Of a stretch of 64,000 bases of DNA, positions 61,782-64,000 are shown in pieces. Under the pieces are notes generated by a model. That model was not told where the DNA came from. It ran no database searches and saw only the letters and a program-made list of their open reading frames with translations. The stretch comes from Rahnella rivi. Lineage in GTDB: Bacteria; Pseudomonadota; Gammaproteobacteria; Enterobacterales; Enterobacteriaceae. Where the stretch lies: positions 124,001 to 188,000 of the forward strand of contig NZ_JAFMOX010000061.1 of NCBI RefSeq assembly GCF_019049655.1. Direction: 5' to 3'. How positions within the stretch are numbered: the first letter of the stretch is position 1; each line of letters starts with the position of its first letter. The translations under genes were made by a program, and so were the position numbers.

Positions 61782-63104
61782 CTATTTTTCCAGTTCGCGC
61801 AGGTGGTCATCTTTGCGCAAGGTCATCAGCGCAAACAGACTGACGATACAGGTGGCTACCACGTAGTACGCCGGAATATCCAGATTGCCGGTTTCTTTAA
61901 TAAGACCGGTGATGATAAGCCCCGCACAGCCCGAAAATACCGCATTCGACAGTGAGTACGACAGGCCAAGGCCGGTGTAGCGCACGCGGGTCGGGAACAT
62001 TTCCGCCAGCATGGCCGGACCGGGGCCGGCGATCATGCCGATGGTGGCACCGGCGATCAGCACCGCAATGCCTTTCGCCAGCAGGCTGCTCTCAGGGTTT
62101 TGCAGCAAATGCAGCAGCGGGAAGCTGAGAATAATCACCGCCAGCACGGCGGCCATCATGACTTTTTTACGGCCAATTTTATCGCTCAGCCAGCCGGAAG
62201 GAAGAATGGCAATGGCGAAACCGACGTTCGCCAGCACGGTGGCCACCAGCGCCTGTAAGAACGTGGCGTGCAGCGAGGTTTGCAGATAAGAAGGCATCAC
62301 CACCAGAAACGTATAACCGCCCGCTGACCAGCCCATCATACGGCCAATACCCAGGGCGATGGCTTTCGCGGTGGCAATGGCGGAAGCTTTTTCCGCCGCC
62401 GTCTGCCGGGTTTTGACATCCGGTTTTTTACTGGCGACAAAGCTCGGTGTTTCATCGAGTTTCAGACGCAGCCACAGCGCCACCAGCCCCATCGGCAAGG
62501 CCAGCAGGAACGGAATACGCCAGCCCCAGTCTTTCATCTGCGCTTCCGGCAGTGTCTGCACCAGAATCGCCACCAGCCCGACGCCGGTCAGTAAACCCAG
62601 TGACACGGTAAACGACTGCCATGCGCCGTAAATCCCGCGCTTGCCCTTCGGTGCGAACTCGGTCATCAGCGAAACCGCGCCGCCAAATTCTCCCCCGGCA
62701 AACAGCCCCTGGAACATGCGCATCAGCGTCAGTAACAGCGGTGCCGCCACGCCGATCTGCGCGTAAGTGGGCAGCAGGCCAATGATGGCGGTGGCGACGG
62801 TCATCAGCAGCACGACGGCGATAAGCGTAGGTTTACGGCCAATGCGGTCGCCGATGCGGCCAAAAATGATCGCGCCTATCGGACGGCAGAAAAATGCCAG
62901 GGCGAAAGAGGCGTAGGTGAGCAATAAGCCGGTGAGCCCGCTCTGGCCTTCGAGGGTGAAGAAGTTACCGGCGATCAGCGTCGCCAGATACCCGTAGACA
63001 CCGAATTCGTACCATTCGATAAAGTTGCCGACCGAACCGGCGACGAGTGCACGACGGGACTGGCTGGCGCTGGTTACAGCAGGGGAAGTCTGGCTGGTCA
63101 TCAA
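61782..63104 (-). CDS. MFS transporter, metabolite:H+ symporter (MHS) family
   Basis: This 440-residue, 12-helix permease of the ProP/ShiA/KgtP branch has the family block GNFIEWYEFGVYGYLAT near 27-43 and GRIGDRIGRKPTL between helices 2 and 3. It carries a dicarboxylate, shikimate-like or betaine-like solute with protons. It leads the operon with the RpiR regulator and the iron-type dehydrogenase. Confidence 0.9.
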   Translation of the reverse strand: MMTSQTSPAVTSASQSRRALVAGSVGNFIEWYEFGVYGYLATLIAGNFFTLEGQSGLTGLLLTYASFALAFFCRPIGAIIFGRIGDRIGRKPTLIAVVLLMTVATAIIGLLPTYAQIGVAAPLLLTLMRMFQGLFAGGEFGGAVSLMTEFAPKGKRGIYGAWQSFTVSLGLLTGVGLVAILVQTLPEAQMKDWGWRIPFLLALPMGLVALWLRLKLDETPSFVASKKPDVKTRQTAAEKASAIATAKAIALGIGRMMGWSAGGYTFLVVMPSYLQTSLHATFLQALVATVLANVGFAIAILPSGWLSDKIGRKKVMMAAVLAVIILSFPLLHLLQNPESSLLAKGIAVLIAGATIGMIAGPGPAMLAEMFPTRVRYTGLGLSYSLSNAVFSGCAGLIITGLIKETGNLDIPAYYVVATCIVSLFALMTLRKDDHLRELEK

Positions 63105-63252
63105 AAACCTCAGATCGTTATCAGAATGGAATGTAAATAATTTTCTAAATTCAGGTGATCATTATGTCAATATTTTTCAGGAACTGAGCAAAATAAAAGC
63201 GAAATCTGTGGAGTTGAACAGAATTTAAAGAGGAATGACGAGGCGAAACAAA

Positions 63253-63281
63253 ACAGGCGATGCCCGTGAGCATCGCCTGTT
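63253..63281 (-). terminator. Terminator of the small hypothetical gene at 63309
   Basis: ACAGGCGATGC and GCATCGCCTGT are perfect arms around seven bases. Read leftward a TTTTGTTT tail follows. Confidence 0.8.
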
Positions 63282-63308
63282 AGCGGAAAAAGGAGAGGGT
63301 GAAAAGGT

Positions 63309-63647
63309 TCAGAGCGTGTGGATGTCGATCCCGTCGCCGATGTTACTTTTCTGGTAATACGCGCGCGGTACTTCAACCTGATACTGTTTGTCGGCGTAAG
63401 CGACTTCCAGAATGAAGCGCTCGTTTTCATAAGATTCCACCGGAATAAACCCGAAGAATCCTTCCGCCACGCTGATGGTGCGCGAGGACGGCACGGCATA
63501 ACGATGAACAATCCTTGCTCTGAGCGGCTGCTGAGTGCCAGTTAACATATTCCATACGCGGTTAACGGGTTGCGACAGCGTGGCAAGCACGTCTGAGGCC
63601 AGCGAGTTGAGGGCGGAGGGCCAGCTCTCAGGTTTTTTCATAGTCAT
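63309..63647 (-). CDS. Hypothetical protein next to an integrase
   Basis: This 112-residue soluble protein was not recognised. The C-terminal half (about 47-112) looks like a small beta-rich domain with aromatic pairs (GFFGFIP, YENERFILEVAYADKQYQVEVPRAYY). The N-terminal 40 residues look helical. It has its own terminator and lies 257 bp before the integrase. It may be the last core gene before a genomic island or the first island gene. Confidence 0.6.
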   Translation of the reverse strand: MTMKKPESWPSALNSLASDVLATLSQPVNRVWNMLTGTQQPLRARIVHRYAVPSSRTISVAEGFFGFIPVESYENERFILEVAYADKQYQVEVPRAYYQKSNIGDGIDIHTL

Positions 63648-63697
63648 GATAAATACCTCGTTGGTCTATATAACCTAATTCTGATTGTATAGCATGG

Positions 63698-63890
63698 CTT
63701 TTTAACGATTGCATGCGATTTCAAAAACCAAGAGGCTCGCGGTTATCGTGTGGCCTCTTTTCTTTTTAACGATTGAAAACGATTTCGGTGAGCATCATTT
63801 TACCGTCGGTTTTTTTGACGGTATTTATTTTTCAGGGTAGTTTTGCTCGACTAATACCGACACCATTTCGGTAACTTTGACGGTATTTAT
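63698..63890. repeat. Direct-repeat-rich region upstream of the integrase
   Basis: A 25-bp repeat occurs at 63698-63722 and 63762-63786 (22 of 25 positions equal, starting CTTTTTAACGATTG). A 15-bp repeat TTTGACGGTATTTAT occurs at 63814-63828 and 63876-63890. Repeats in front of a P4-type integrase gene are typical of arm sites bound by the integrase or of an attachment-site region. No tRNA gene overlaps them. Confidence 0.55.
63730..63767 (+). terminator. Hairpin terminator in the integrase upstream region
   Basis: AAGAGGC and GCCTCTT arms (16-base loop) are followed by TTCTTTTT on the plus strand. It would shield the integrase from upstream transcription. Confidence 0.6.
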
Positions 63891-63904
63891 CCTGAGAAAT
63901 CTCA

Positions 63905-64000
63905 ATGCTCACTGACACAAAATTAAAAAGCCTGAAACCACAGGCCAAGCTGTACAAGGTTTCTGACCGTGACGGCCTGTATGTTGCGGTATCACCGAGA
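63905..64000 (+). CDS. P4-type tyrosine integrase, 5' end only
   Basis: The first 32 residues run from an ATG at 63905 to the window edge without a stop. The sequence (MLTDTKLKSLKPQAKLYKV followed by SDRDGLYVAVSP) is typical of the DUF4102 start of P4-family integrases, which insert islands and prophages, mostly at tRNA genes. The catalytic domain lies beyond the window. The gene reads outward, so the left attachment site should be just upstream, near 63650-63900. Confidence 0.85.
   Translation, partial: MLTDTKLKSLKPQAKLYKVSDRDGLYVAVSPR

Overview
The window looks like chromosome from a member of the Enterobacterales, most likely Yersiniaceae and Rahnella-like. The genus is inference. The case rests on close relatives of Escherichia coli proteins (MtfA beside tRNA-Asn, RcsA next to DsrB, OpgD, YojI, YjiN, CspC/CspE) mixed with genes typical of plant- and soil-associated relatives (PadC, a folate-independent methionine synthase pair, a GH88/DUF2264 polysaccharide locus). 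Almost all of it reads as ordinary core and flexible chromosome. No phage structural genes, CRISPR array or insertion sequence was seen. The last 100 bases open a P4-type integrase, so a genomic island probably starts at the right edge.

Layout. 1-2.0 kb: MesD/MesX methionine synthase pair. 2.3-3.8 kb: TetR regulator divergent from a short-chain dehydrogenase. 3.9-4.6 kb: an apparent ZorO/OrzO-like type I toxin-antitoxin pair, not previously called, next to tRNA-Asn. 4.7-11.8 kb: mtfA, a CSS-EAL phosphodiesterase, an exported alpha/beta hydrolase, phenolic acid decarboxylase with its LysR neighbour, and eptA. 11.8-13 kb: a PmrA box between eptA and a divergent LpxA paralogue. 13-15.7 kb: a DUF969-DUF979-DUF2891 operon. 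16-20.7 kb: queH, an AI-2E-type permease, a YahK-like dehydrogenase, a small unknown protein and a voltage-gated K+ channel with a zinc-ribbon tail. 21-24.4 kb: cold-shock protein, dsrB, a chemoreceptor and rcsA. 24.8-30.3 kb: a polysaccharide-use locus (GH88, oligosaccharide symporter, DUF2264, AraC regulator). 30.3-42.1 kb: CoA-transferase, opgD, gldA-like gene, yjiN, Fur-boxed yojI with an unknown membrane protein, and a DUF3772-MscS channel. 42.9-49.4 kb: a Cus-type copper/silver efflux operon. 49.6-56.1 kb: CorA, an EmrAB-NodT tripartite pump and a FieF-like exporter. 56.2-58.8 kb: a CIO-type cytochrome bd oxidase with its DUF2474 small subunit. 59.8-63.1 kb: MHS transporter, RpiR regulator and iron-type alcohol dehydrogenase.

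The two most unusual structures are non-coding. One is the toxin/antitoxin locus at 3.98-4.44 kb. There, a well-formed sigma-70 promoter would start a ~90-nt RNA exactly on a 20-nt sequence complementary to the toxin leader. The other is a pair of 0.7-0.8-kb composite repeats at 42.1-42.9 and 59.0-59.7 kb, lying in opposite orientation. Their best arm matches at 265 of 271 positions without gaps. Each copy is itself a large imperfect palindrome around a short core, and together they enclose about 16 kb of metal, efflux and respiration genes.

Recognisable regulatory sites tie several genes to known circuits: a PmrA box (eptA/lpxA-like), an RcsAB box (rcsA), a Fur box plus palindrome (yojI), and perfect palindromes upstream of the DUF969 and DUF2264 operons. 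All calls come from reading the sequence and recalled family knowledge. No searches or alignments were run.
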